A stretch of DNA of 64,000 bases, from NCBI RefSeq assembly GCF_019097845.1, contig NZ_JAHRGM010000056.1:248001-312000 (forward strand). The letters run 5' to 3'. The stretch comes from Sphingobium sp. AS12. GTDB taxonomy: Bacteria; Pseudomonadota; Alphaproteobacteria; Sphingomonadales; Sphingomonadaceae. Shown piece after piece: positions 1 through 9,400 of the stretch. A program made the position numbers and the translations under genes. The notes beneath the pieces were generated by a model that worked only from the letters and a program-made list of their open reading frames with translations, had not been told where the DNA came from and ran no database searches. Numbering within the stretch: the stretch's first letter is position 1; each line of letters starts with the position of its first letter.

Positions 1-148
1 GGCGGGCCTCGCCGGCTTCGAGATTTTGGGCCACCCCTGCCACCTTGCGGGGCATAATGGTTAGAGTGACGGTGTCGTCGGGGCCTGCGACGAGATCGAA
101 GCCGAGCGAATAGTGGCTTAGCAGCGGAAGCAGGCTGGTAATCAGCAT
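1..148 (-). CDS. PRTRC system protein E-like, partial (runs off left edge)
   Basis: An open frame without stop starts at ATG 148 and leaves the window at base 1, giving 49 codons. It begins MLITSLLPLLSHYSLGFDLV and continues with a stretch ending in PRKVAGVAQNLEAGEA. This resembles my recollection of the N-terminus of PRTRC system protein E, a small protein of unknown function that sits beside a ParB-like gene in the PRTRC plasmid/ICE locus. An AAGGA ribosome site lies about 10 bases upstream. The next gene upstream on the same strand is the PRTRC-type ParB, 35 bases away, which supports the family call. The C-terminus is outside the window. Confidence 0.6.
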   Translation of the reverse strand, partial: MLITSLLPLLSHYSLGFDLVAGPDDTVTLTIMPRKVAGVAQNLEAGEAR

Positions 149-183
149 GATATCTGTCCTTCTCGTGAAAATGCAAAAGCAGA

Positions 184-1875
184 TCAGGCGGCGAGCTTTG
201 AGGGCACCGCAGGAGCGGCGTCGCCCGGAGGTGGTCCATATCGTCCATCGAGCGTCATGCAGCTCGGCAGGCGTCCCGCCCATTTGAAGCCGATGGCGCC
301 GAGCATACCGGCGATGAGGTCGGACTTTTTGCCCCCCAGCCGTTTGGCGAACGCCTTTTCGCCCATATGCGCGATCAGGCCGCATTCGCGAGCGATGAAC
401 CTCAGTTCATCCTTGGTGTATCGCTCAAGAAAAGCCTTATCGACCTGCCAGATGGCGCGCAGATCCACGTCGAAGGCGCGCGCGAGGTCGGCAACATGTT
501 CGAAATTTACCACGTCCTTGGCATAGGCCGCGCCGATCGCCGACAATATGGTGGCTGCCTGCGCTTTCTCGAGTTCGCCGATCACCGTGATTTTGGCGCG
601 ATAATCGAGGCCGGGGAATGCGGCGTCGACCAGCAGGCCCGAGCGCGCCTTGAGGGTTTCCGCCTTGATCTGCGGCAACGTGCCCGACATCGCGGCAACC
701 AGGATCGCACTCTGGGCATGCGCGCTATTGCCCGCAAGCGCCCTTGCAACCGCAGTGCGCCACATCGCTTCGCGCAGTTCGACGGTACGGTCTGCGATCG
801 ATTTGGCGGTGACAGTCGATTTGGACGCCGTCGGCGCGCTATTCGCTTTGCCAGCCGCGACGGACGGGGCAGATGCGACCATCCGGCTTCTTACTGGAGA
901 GCCGGTCCCATCGCCTGACATCTCCTTGCCGTCGCCCCTAGCTTCATTGATGACGTCGTCCTGCTCTTCATCGTCAGCGTCATCGTCTGCATCATCATCT
1001 TTCACACGGCGCGCCGCCGCCCGCGCGGCCTTGTCGGCGCGTTCCTGTTCCTCGAAGCGGAGCATTTCCGCCGACTGGGTCTTGAGTTCGAAGCATGCCG
1101 CGTTGGTGCAGTGGCCATCGTCGATATGGGTCTCGAAGAGCGCCCGCTGCGTTGCCGAATTGAACGGGCAGGTCATGCATTCGCTCTTGTCGAAACTGGC
1201 GCTGGCGAGAACCTGCGTGACGCGCATCAGCAGGTCGCGTGTCTTGCTCACGTCCAGGCCGGAGCTCAGGATCGTATCGAGCGCCTTGTCCTGCTTGTCA
1301 GCGGGCACGGCGGCGAGCAGTTCGGCATGGCCGACCTTGATCCGGCGTTCGTCGAGCGCGCGCTTGACGGTATCGGAGAGGTTACCCAGAGCAAGACGGC
1401 GGTCGAGCTTGGCTTTCGACCAGCCGAGCCGGCGCGCGGCTTCGGCCCGATCGTCCTGGCAGGCCGCGAGCACGCGCACGGCGGCATCGGCCTGCTCGGT
1501 TTCCGATGCGTCGTCGCGCACGTCGTTTTCGTCGATCGCTGCCTCAAGGGCTTCCTGATCGGTCATCTCTCGGATGACGACGGGAATTTCGCCCTCAGGC
1601 CCGAAGGCTTCCAAGGCCGCCCGGTAGCGACGCCCGCCTGCGACGATGAGATAGCTGTCGCTCGCATCCTTGGTCGGACGAACCAGTATCGGCTGGAGCA
1701 TTCCGCGCAGGCGCAGCGACGCGACGAGCTCGTCATGCTTCCTGCTATCGAAATAACGGCGGGGATTATATCCAACGGAGATGTTAGCGAGTGGCAAAGT
1801 CGTGATGGGTGGGGGCGATGCGGCGATGAGGGCAGAGAGCCCTGTTCCCAGACGCTGGGTGCGATTGCGGGTCAT
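184..1875 (-). CDS. PRTRC-type ParB family protein
   Basis: 563 aa. The N-terminal ParB/Spo0J-like domain (about residues 25-115) carries the GYNPRRYFD box and VAGGRRYRAAL. A helix-turn-helix region follows at about 130-185 (AARRLGWSKAKLDRRLALG). A cysteine cluster at about 230-260 (CMTCPF ... CTNAACF) could bind a metal and is a feature I associate with the PRTRC branch rather than chromosomal ParB. An Asp/Glu-rich linker (about 290-306) and a low-complexity Ala/Ser segment separate this from a C-terminal domain of unknown role. Family knowledge suggests DNA binding and possibly partitioning, but no ParA is visible. The start overlaps the stop of the small upstream ORF by 4 bases, so the two are probably translationally coupled. 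Confidence 0.85.
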   Translation of the reverse strand: MTRNRTQRLGTGLSALIAASPPPITTLPLANISVGYNPRRYFDSRKHDELVASLRLRGMLQPILVRPTKDASDSYLIVAGGRRYRAALEAFGPEGEIPVVIREMTDQEALEAAIDENDVRDDASETEQADAAVRVLAACQDDRAEAARRLGWSKAKLDRRLALGNLSDTVKRALDERRIKVGHAELLAAVPADKQDKALDTILSSGLDVSKTRDLLMRVTQVLASASFDKSECMTCPFNSATQRALFETHIDDGHCTNAACFELKTQSAEMLRFEEQERADKAARAAARRVKDDDADDDADDEEQDDVINEARGDGKEMSGDGTGSPVRSRMVASAPSVAAGKANSAPTASKSTVTAKSIADRTVELREAMWRTAVARALAGNSAHAQSAILVAAMSGTLPQIKAETLKARSGLLVDAAFPGLDYRAKITVIGELEKAQAATILSAIGAAYAKDVVNFEHVADLARAFDVDLRAIWQVDKAFLERYTKDELRFIARECGLIAHMGEKAFAKRLGGKKSDLIAGMLGAIGFKWAGRLPSCMTLDGRYGPPPGDAAPAVPSKLAA

Positions 1876-2087
1876 GAGTCGGACCGAACGGTGGCGGAAC
1901 GGCTGAGGCCGGGAATGCGCGGGTTGTCGTAAACGCTGTTTACGGACATTTGCAGCGCCTGCTGGCGGGCGCTGAACCAGGTCGAGGCGGTGACCGCGTA
2001 GGTCTGGCTGGCAAAGTGCTCGCCGTCGCTGAAGAAGGCGACGTCCACGGCAAAATCATTCAGGCAAACATCGGATTGGGCGCGCAT
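1872..2087 (-). CDS. Small hypothetical protein in the PRTRC locus
   Basis: 71 aa, soluble, starting MRAQSDVCLNDFAVDVAFF. It ends in a 4-base overlap with the ParB start codon, the usual sign of a coupled operon. It has an alternating hydrophobic pattern suggesting a small beta-rich fold, but I do not recognise a family. Position and coupling are the main evidence that it is real. It may be one of the small PRTRC accessory proteins, but the sequence does not let me assign a letter. Confidence 0.55.
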   Translation of the reverse strand: MRAQSDVCLNDFAVDVAFFSDGEHFASQTYAVTASTWFSARQQALQMSVNSVYDNPRIPGLSRSATVRSDS

Positions 2088-2175
2088 CGCCTTATCCTTT
2101 CATGAGCGATAGCCGTCCCGGTCGGAGACCGGAGCGGGCGTTGGAGGTAAAATTCGGCAAATCCGAAGCCAGGCG

Positions 2176-3372
2176 TCAGAGCGCCTGTTCGAGCAGCTTC
2201 CTGGCCTTGCCCTCGAGTTCGAGGCGGCTGTCCTGATGGGGTTTTGAACGTGCCACAGCGGTGATGCCTTGCACGAAATCGTACAGGCTTTCCGGGGGAT
2301 GCCCCTCCTCCGCCATTACCGTCTGGATGATCTTCGTCGTCTCGGCCTTGGTGAAGCCGCGGCGGCGCAGGAAAGTATCGCGGTCCTCATCCTTGCGCGC
2401 GACGATGCGTTCCCGCGCGGCCTTGATCCCGGTGATAAAATGCTGCGGCGAGGAGTTCGCGAAATGCTCGAGCGCGGGCGCAGCCTGGTGAGAGAAACGG
2501 GCGGCCGCGAATTTCGAGTGACGGATGTTCACCTCCTCGAAATTCTCGACGCCCCACAGGCACCTATTGGCGCAAACGCCTCGTAGGTAGAAGGTCGCGA
2601 TGCCGAGCGTTTTGGAGCCGACCTCGGAGTTCCACGCGTAAAATCCGCGAAAATAGAGATCGGGATCGCCGTTGGGCAGCTTACCAGCCTCGATCGGGTG
2701 CGTGTCGTCGACCAGAAATACGAACACATCCCTGTCCGAGGCGTAGAGCGTCGTCGTATCCCTGGTGATGTCGACGAAGGGGTTATAGGTCATACTGCCC
2801 CACTGGATCGTTCCGGGCACCTTCCAGCGTGTGTCACCGACACCGTCGCCGGCGAAAGCCATGATCGCCTGCACGAGTTCATGGTCGAAAATACGGCCAT
2901 ACTCGCTGCCCGTGGCGGCGCGCAGTTCGGTGCGGCCATCGTCGGTCTGAAGCAGTTTCACCTGTTCGCCGCGATGGGTGATGAGGCCGTGTTGCAGGTT
3001 GATCCCGGCCAGAGCGGCGGGAAGCTGACGTAGATAGGAGGCCGGCGCACCGACGAGGCTGGATATCTGGCCGAAGGACCAGTTGGTCGGTGCGACAGGC
3101 CGTCCATCCCCCGGCGCGATCAGCATCAGCCGTTCGGGATTGTCGCTCCTGGCTTCGACCCGGATCGCGCGACTTTCGACGATGCGCGTGGTCGAGTGAT
3201 CGGCGCGGGCGCGAACGCTGTCATAAAGACTGGAAAGCGAGAGAAATTTCTCGTCATCGGGCCGTGAGAACCATTCCGAGGATACGCGGCCGCTGCGGCC
3301 ACCGCGCGACACATCGATGCGATAGGGTGCGGACACGGGGGGCGTGTCATTCAAGCGGGCAAGGCTCGCCAT
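2176..3372 (-). CDS. DUF932 (phage/plasmid-related) protein
   Basis: About 398 aa. The central part (PTNWSFGQISSLVGAPASYL, then DHELVQAIMAF and GSMTYNPFVDIT) matches the DUF932 family, typical of phages, plasmids and ICEs and of unknown function. An ATG also exists at 3381, but the AGGAG motif directly abuts it, whereas it is ideally placed 9 bases before the ATG at 3372, so I prefer 3372. The gene lies 88 bases upstream of the PRTRC small ORF on the same strand and is probably co-transcribed with it. A G-rich purine tract lies 63-80 bases upstream. Confidence 0.85.
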   Translation of the reverse strand: MASLARLNDTPPVSAPYRIDVSRGGRSGRVSSEWFSRPDDEKFLSLSSLYDSVRARADHSTTRIVESRAIRVEARSDNPERLMLIAPGDGRPVAPTNWSFGQISSLVGAPASYLRQLPAALAGINLQHGLITHRGEQVKLLQTDDGRTELRAATGSEYGRIFDHELVQAIMAFAGDGVGDTRWKVPGTIQWGSMTYNPFVDITRDTTTLYASDRDVFVFLVDDTHPIEAGKLPNGDPDLYFRGFYAWNSEVGSKTLGIATFYLRGVCANRCLWGVENFEEVNIRHSKFAAARFSHQAAPALEHFANSSPQHFITGIKAARERIVARKDEDRDTFLRRRGFTKAETTKIIQTVMAEEGHPPESLYDFVQGITAVARSKPHQDSRLELEGKARKLLEQAL

Positions 3373-3434
3373 GGGAACCATCTCCTGGAGCTAGAGGGGC
3401 AACGGGCCGATCCACGTTTCCCGTCACATTCCTG

Positions 3435-3452
3435 CCCCTCCCTTCCCTTTCC
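3435..3452 (-). promoter_or_regulatory. G-rich purine tract upstream of the DUF932 gene
   Basis: Read on the minus strand this is GGAAAGGGAAGGGAGGGG, 63-80 bases before the DUF932 start. Similar tracts precede four other minus-strand backbone genes in this window. Function is inferred only from this recurrence. Confidence 0.4.
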
Positions 3453-3559
3453 GACATCTTGGGATCCTGCCTTCGCAATGACCTGATTTGGCGCTAAGAT
3501 AGCGGCCGCGTTCCAATCCTCCTTCTGGCTCATCCATCGATCGCCAGGAGGCCTAACTA

Positions 3560-5290
3560 GTGACGACGTTCGGAATATTGACCCGGCTGACACGGCTGAT
3601 GCTGTCTGCGGGCCTGGGTGCAAGGCGAAGCATGGTACAGGCGTCCGGCCTGGAAGCCGTCGTGATCGTGATGGGCGTCGTAGGCCCCTATGCGCTGAAG
3701 CTGTTGATCGACGCGCTGGACGGACCGACGGGATCGCCCCTGCAGTTGCTCCTCACCATCCTGCTGTTCGTGGGATGCTGGGCCGGTGCTTCCATCGTCG
3801 AAACGGCCAGGCTCGCCTGCACCGCGGAAATGGTCGAGGCGCTGACCCGGCACTTCACGACTCGGGCGCTTGCCGCCGCCTTGCCGGAGATCACGGCGGC
3901 GCGGGACAGTCAGAGCGGGCGGCTACCCGGCATGCTGGAGCGGCTGCCCTATAGCCTGACGCTGGTCGTGGAAGGATTGATCTGGCGGCTCGGGCCGGTC
4001 TTGCTGCAGGCTATCGCCAGTCTTGCGGTGATCGCCAGCCTGATCCAGCCTCGTTATGTGCTGGTACTGACGCTTACGCTTCTGGGATTCGTCGGGGCGA
4101 CCTGGATCGGGGCCAGACGCCACCGCGCGCACGCGGACGCGACCAATGCGGCGGCATCGCATGTGTCCCGCACGATCGGTGACATCGTCCGCAATGCCCG
4201 CCGCGTGGTGCTCAACGGCGCTCTGAATCGTGAACTGCGTTATGCCGGCGATATATTGAGGGCGAAACGACAGGCCACCGCTGGCATGTACCGTTCGCTG
4301 ACCCTCATGGCGGCGCTGCAGTTCTGCAGTGTCGGCGTCGGACTTGTGGCGCTGTTGATGCTTGCCGGCCTTGATGTGGGCAAGGGACGCATGACCGCAG
4401 GCGACTTCGTCCTGTTGCAGACCTATGCTTTTAGGCTGACGGTTCCGCTGAGCGCGCTGGGTTATATCCTCGCGCAGGCTGGTGTCGCAATCGCCAACAT
4501 CCGCGACGTCCTGGCATTCACGAACGCCAGTGTCGTGCCGAGCACCCCGCAGCCCGGTCCCACAGGTGCTGCGGATCTGACGGTCGAAGACGTCAGCTTC
4601 TGCTACGGCGACAACATGCCGGGTATTATCGGCATTTCGCTTTTTATCCCGGCGGGCCGCTTCGTCGCGATCGTTGGCCCGAACGGCTCAGGCAAATCTA
4701 CCCTTGCACAGATGCTGGCCGGCGTGCTCACGCCTGGCTCGGGGAAAGTCGAGATTGCAGGGGTCGATATCGCGATGATCCCGTGGGGGGAGCGCCACCG
4801 TTATATTCTCTATGCACCGCAGTTCATCGGCCTGTTCAACCGATCATTGCGGGAGAACATCCTCTATCCCCCGGCGAACCAGTCGATCAGAGAGGTCGGG
4901 GAACTGCTTCACGTTTGGCGTTTCTACGAGCCGGGGAGACCGATCGACTTCGAGATGGAACTTGGGGAACAAGGCGAGCGTCTGTCGGGAGGCCAGATAC
5001 AGAAGCTGGAGCTTGCCCGGCTGACGGGGGTGGAAGTGCCGGTCCTTATCCTCGATGAAAGCACGTCCGCGCTCGATCCGTCCAGTGAGGCGAGTGTGAT
5101 TACGAGATTGCGGAGCCGGGCCAGGAGCGCGACGACGTTGATCATGATCACCCATCGCCTCGCCACAGCGAAGGCCGCCGATCAGGTTCTCTTCATGCGC
5201 AGCGGGCGACTGGTTTGCAGCGGAACGCATGGTGAATTGATGCAGCGATGCGCCTCCTACCAAGCTCTCTGGCGCGCTCCGCAAGTATGA
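3560..5290 (+). CDS. ABC exporter, fused membrane and ATPase domains
   Basis: 576 aa, GTG start with AGGAGG 8 bases upstream. The N-terminal half (residues 1 to about 310) has about six hydrophobic segments typical of an ABC type-1 exporter membrane domain. The ATPase half contains Walker A GPNGSGKST (about 372-380), signature LSGGQ (about 475), Walker B VLILDES (about 494) and H-loop ITHR (about 530), so it should be catalytically intact. No C39 peptidase domain is present. Half-size transporters act as homodimers in the inner membrane. The substrate cannot be read from the sequence. It is divergent from the DUF932 gene and followed by a toxin-antitoxin pair. Export of the lasso peptide encoded 42 kb away is only a possibility. 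Confidence 0.9.
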   Translation: MTTFGILTRLTRLMLSAGLGARRSMVQASGLEAVVIVMGVVGPYALKLLIDALDGPTGSPLQLLLTILLFVGCWAGASIVETARLACTAEMVEALTRHFTTRALAAALPEITAARDSQSGRLPGMLERLPYSLTLVVEGLIWRLGPVLLQAIASLAVIASLIQPRYVLVLTLTLLGFVGATWIGARRHRAHADATNAAASHVSRTIGDIVRNARRVVLNGALNRELRYAGDILRAKRQATAGMYRSLTLMAALQFCSVGVGLVALLMLAGLDVGKGRMTAGDFVLLQTYAFRLTVPLSALGYILAQAGVAIANIRDVLAFTNASVVPSTPQPGPTGAADLTVEDVSFCYGDNMPGIIGISLFIPAGRFVAIVGPNGSGKSTLAQMLAGVLTPGSGKVEIAGVDIAMIPWGERHRYILYAPQFIGLFNRSLRENILYPPANQSIREVGELLHVWRFYEPGRPIDFEMELGEQGERLSGGQIQKLELARLTGVEVPVLILDESTSALDPSSEASVITRLRSRARSATTLIMITHRLATAKAADQVLFMRSGRLVCSGTHGELMQRCASYQALWRAPQV

Positions 5291-5369
5291 GCTTAGCCGG
5301 CGCCTGTCCCGATCACATCTTGCATATTTTACAAATTGGCGTATCTGTTTAACGCAAAGGAGTTTCCCG

Positions 5370-5642
5370 ATGGCGACGAGACACGAAGATCATCTGTCCC
5401 AGCGACATGAAGCAGTCGTGGCTGCCGCGAAGGCGGCAGGCTTGCTTTCGGGCACGAACAGCGCGGTCGGCGCCCGGGTCCCGCGCGAACTCATCGATCG
5501 TGCCAAGATGCGCAGCGGCATCGCCTCTACCACCGATCTCGTCGAATATGCGCTCGCCAAAGTGGCGCTGGAAGATGATTTCGGGGCCAGGCTGGTGAGC
5601 CGGAAGGGCTCGGTCCCGGCAGATATCGCGCTTGGGATTTGA
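5370..5642 (+). CDS. Antitoxin-like protein of a PIN toxin pair
   Basis: 90 aa with an AAAGGAG ribosome site. The segment GARVPRELIDRAKMRSG followed by TDLVEYALAKVALEDDFG has the strand-helix-helix pattern of ribbon-helix-helix antitoxins. The stop overlaps the following PIN-domain gene by 11 bases. Family knowledge suggests it neutralises the adjacent RNase and represses the shared promoter. The identity rests on context as much as sequence. Confidence 0.7.
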   Translation: MATRHEDHLSQRHEAVVAAAKAAGLLSGTNSAVGARVPRELIDRAKMRSGIASTTDLVEYALAKVALEDDFGARLVSRKGSVPADIALGI

Positions 5643-6183
5643 TCGCAAAGCGTCGCTGCGCCGGATCAAGCCGCAGCGATCGGCAGCAAAGCTGGCCCGG
5701 CGGCGCGAAGAGGAACTGCCGCTTGTTCATAAAGCAACTGTCGTAGGCCGAGAGCTTCTGCTCGACACCTGCGTCTATATCGATGTGCTTCAGGGCAAGA
5801 CGCCTGCGCAAGCGGATCGGTTGCTGGAAAACCGGATCGTTAATCACTCCTGTGTAGCGCTGGGCGAAATGACCCATCTGATGGGCGCGCTCGATCCGGC
5901 GGACAAGCGCACGGCTTCGGTTCTCAAGACGCTGGGACGGACAATCGATGATATTCCCGAACATCGTCTGACCGTACCTTCCTCGCGGGTGTTCGCCGAG
6001 GCGGGCATGTTGGCAGGATTGGTAACGCGCCTGTCAGGCCAGGCCCATTCGATCGCGCTGCTGAACGATGCTGTGCTGTTTCTTCAGGCCGCTGCGATGG
6101 GCTGTGATTTGCTGACCGGTAACCGACGCGATTTTGATTTTATGGATCAACTCGTGCCCGGAACGGGCGTCATCCTGTACTGA
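5632..6183 (+). CDS. PIN-domain (VapC-like) toxin
   Basis: 183 aa if the TTG at 5632 is the start, which gives an 11-base overlap with the antitoxin. After a basic 40-residue N-terminal extension, LLDTCVYIDVLQG carries the first PIN acidic residue. Further acidic positions appear in LGEMTHL and in LLNDAVLFLQAAA. The C-terminal LLTGNRRDFDFM matches the end of the PIN fold. VapC-type toxins are Mg-dependent RNases acting on tRNA or rRNA. The N-terminal extension is longer than usual for VapC and may be partly untranslated, although I see no alternative ATG before the PIN core. Confidence 0.8.
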   Translation: MGFDRKASLRRIKPQRSAAKLARRREEELPLVHKATVVGRELLLDTCVYIDVLQGKTPAQADRLLENRIVNHSCVALGEMTHLMGALDPADKRTASVLKTLGRTIDDIPEHRLTVPSSRVFAEAGMLAGLVTRLSGQAHSIALLNDAVLFLQAAAMGCDLLTGNRRDFDFMDQLVPGTGVILY

Positions 6184-6485
6184 CTGGTGGATGACCGACA
6201 ACATTTACCCCGCTTCGCCCTGCAAAACGGCATAGACGTCCTCAGTGTTCAGGCGTGCGATCTGATCGGCTTCATCCCAGAAATGGGTTTCGGCACTTAG
6301 CCGTGCGGCGATCCAGAGCCCGGTTTCCAACCTGCGTCCTGTGCCGATGGCTGTCGATAACCCAGGCGGCGAAGACTCAAATCGGATCCTCCTGATCCCT
6401 TCGGTACCATATTGACTTGCGGTCGCCCGCCGGGTCGAACGACATAGGGCGGATTTCTGCAATGGATCATCAAGGGGACTGAAGT
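6184..6485. other. Intergenic region without a convincing gene
   Basis: About 300 bases between the PIN toxin and the helicase. A minus-strand frame of 85 codons (6205-6462) ends in a plausible protein-like stretch (FWDEADQIARLNTEDVYAVL), but its N-terminus looks random and no ribosome site is evident. It could be a gene remnant. Promoter elements for the helicase are expected here but were not identified. Confidence 0.3.
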
Positions 6486-9400
6486 TTGAGTGCAGAAAAG
6501 GCTCGCCCCCATTTTCAAAATTCGATCGCGCAACTCGAGACTATTTTCCGGACCTCTCAGTCGGACCCGGAGATCCTTCGTCTTCTTGACCATGAGCTGA
6601 GTTTTCGTACGACGGATCGGGCAGCGCGCTTGCGCGCCGGCATTGCAAACGCCCTTGCGACGGAGCCGGCGAGCAAAGCGCCACCTGGCAAAGCACCCGA
6701 GCGCTCCGAGGCGCGATCTTCGCGCCAGCCGAGCACGGCCCCTGACCCGTTCGCTGGCAAAGCAGCGCCATCCTCTATTGCATCTTTGCCGCCCATTCTG
6801 GCGTTTGGCGATTTGCCTTCTGTCGCAACGCCGGACCATGACAATATGGCAGCCGGCATGCTCGCAGCCTGGACCGCTTTGGAAGCACTGTCGCCCCAGA
6901 CCTATAGAAGGCCTGAAGACCTTGCTTCCGGCGATCGCAGCTGTGTCGCCGATCTCTCGCGAGGGCAGGTTCCTTGGGGCAAGGGTGAACGGTCGCGCCC
7001 CAAGCGGCAGCTCTATTATCAGGTGATCCTCGGCGCGATCCCGATGGATCGTGCGACCGAAGATCTGGTCAAGGCCTTCGGCGCAGATGAAGAGCGGAGC
7101 ACGCGGCAGCGGGAGAAGGCCGCGATCGGCGCGGTCCTGGTTGACAAGAACGGCGTCCTCCTTGAGGACAACAGCATCTCGGTCTCAAGCTTCGCCTGGG
7201 CGCTTCCCTTGGCGCTCAAGCTGAAGCTGGGCGCGCTCGGTGCATGGCCTCGCATCGAGCCGCGGATCATCGGGGCGCTCGAGAATATCCTGCGCCGAAC
7301 AGACGATGCCGGAAACCCGGTCCCTTTGGATCTCGCGACGATCGACCAGGCGCACCGCTGGCTCGTTGCCCAGTTCGGCCTTCCCGCTGTTCTCGTAGAG
7401 CCGCCGAGCTTTGCCTTGCGGGTGTTCCACTATTTCAAAGCGAGAAATCCGCCCGAAGTCTCGCTACTCAATTCCTTTTTCATGGGCGACCTTTCGAAGG
7501 CGGTCGATCTGTGCGCGAAGGGAGAGCTACCCGGCGGCCTTCGTCAGTATCTGGGTATGGATGCGCCCAGCAGGACGATCGACCTGTTCTCGGACACCGA
7601 CGCGCTCGAAGCGGCCGTGGCACCGGCCAGGACGCCCGCGGCGCGCTGGCCGAGCCCTGGTGGGCATCCCCTGGTCCTGCTGCAGCAGGCCGCTGTCAAT
7701 CTCGCCCGTTCGGCACTGGCCGACGGCGGAGGCGTGATCGCCGTTAATGGTCCTCCTGGAACCGGGAAGACCACCCTGCTTCGCGACATCGTTGCCGCAA
7801 CCGTACTCGATCGCGCGATGGCGATGGCGTCGTTCGACGACCCTGCAAAGGCCTTTACGCCTTCAGGAGAGCGACAGGCGTTCGGTCCCAAAGCCTTCTT
7901 TCATCTCTATGTGCTGGACCCGTCGCTCAAGGGACATGAAATGCTGGTCGCCTCCAGCAACAACAAGGCGGTGGAGAATGTCAGTCGTGAGCTTCCGGCA
8001 GCCAAGGCCGTTGGCCGTTCGACCGACGACATAAGCTATTTCAAGTCCATCAGCGACCTCGTCTACAGCCCCCGTGCGTCGACCGAGGACGACGATGGTC
8101 CCGCCGTTCCGATGGAGCCCGCTGACACCTGGGGCCTGATCGCGGCCGTGCTGGGCAACGCGCGCAACCGCGCTGCCTTTCAGCAGAGCTTCTGGTGGCA
8201 TGAGGACTGGGGGTTTCGCACCTATCTCAAGGCCGCCAAGGGGGACCCGGTCGTTCAGGAGATCAAGGATCCAGAGACCGGCAAGATCATCGAGCGCCGC
8301 ACCCCGCCGGTTGTGCTCGCCGAGCAGCCGCCCTCGCCCGCATTCGCCTTGAGAAACTGGTACAAGGCGCGCGACCGCCTGCTCACACTCAAACAGACGG
8401 TAGACGGGCGATTGGCGGCGCTGGAAGCCGTCCGGATTCTCTGCGTTCGGCTGGCGGAAACCCGAAAGGCGATCGCGAGGGACGAAGCGGAACTCGCGCA
8501 GACGCGCTCGCGTCGTCCGGACCTTGAGGCCGACCGCGCCAATCGGCAGATCGACGTTGAGAACGCCGCGCGCGTCCATGGCGAGCGGAGCGCCGCGATT
8601 GCGGCACATCGCACCGAACGGCCCGTCTTCTTCTCACGCTTGTTCCGCACGGCCCGATGGGCGGCCTGGACCTCCACCCAGGCACCTCTGGTCGCGGCCC
8701 AGGCGCAAGCCCGGACAGCCCTACGCGCCGTCGAACGTGCGTTCGCTGAGGCTGACGCCGCCCTTGCCGCTCTGGATCAGGATATCGCCGGACGCGAAAC
8801 AAGGCTCGCCGCGCCGCGGGCGGTGGCGACGCAATTGGCAAGCGAGATCGACCGCCATCGTCCTGAATTGGGCGACCGCATCATCGACGACGCCTTCTTC
8901 GCACGAGGCCATGAGGCGTCGAACCTTGAGGCGCCCTGGATCAACGACGCCGTCCACCGTCTCCGCGAAGACCTCTTCATCGCCGCACTGGACGTGCACA
9001 AGGCCTTCATCGACGCCTCGGCGCAAAAGATGCTGCACAATCTCAGCGTCCTGATGGACTTCTTTTCCAGGGGAGCGCCCCAGGATCCGGCGAAAAAGGC
9101 GCTGCTTAGGGACCTATGGTCGACCCTGTTCCTGGTCGTACCGGTCATTTCCACGACTTTCGCCTCGGTCGAGCGCATGCTGGGCGACCTGCCGGTCGGC
9201 AGCATAGGCTGGCTGTTGATAGACGAAGCGGGACAGGCGCTGCCCCAGGCGGCCGTCGGCGCGATCCTGCGCGCACGCCGCGCGATCATGGTCGGAGATC
9301 CGTTGCAGATACCGCCCGTCGTGGCCTTGCCCGAGCGCCTGAATGCCGAGATTTGCCGACACTTCCGGGTCGACAAGCCAATCTGGGCGGCCCCGGAAGC

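Noticed and set aside
6205..6462. 85-codon minus-strand frame considered as an antitoxin
   Set aside because: N-terminus is not protein-like, no ribosome site, and the PIN toxin already has an overlapping antitoxin.
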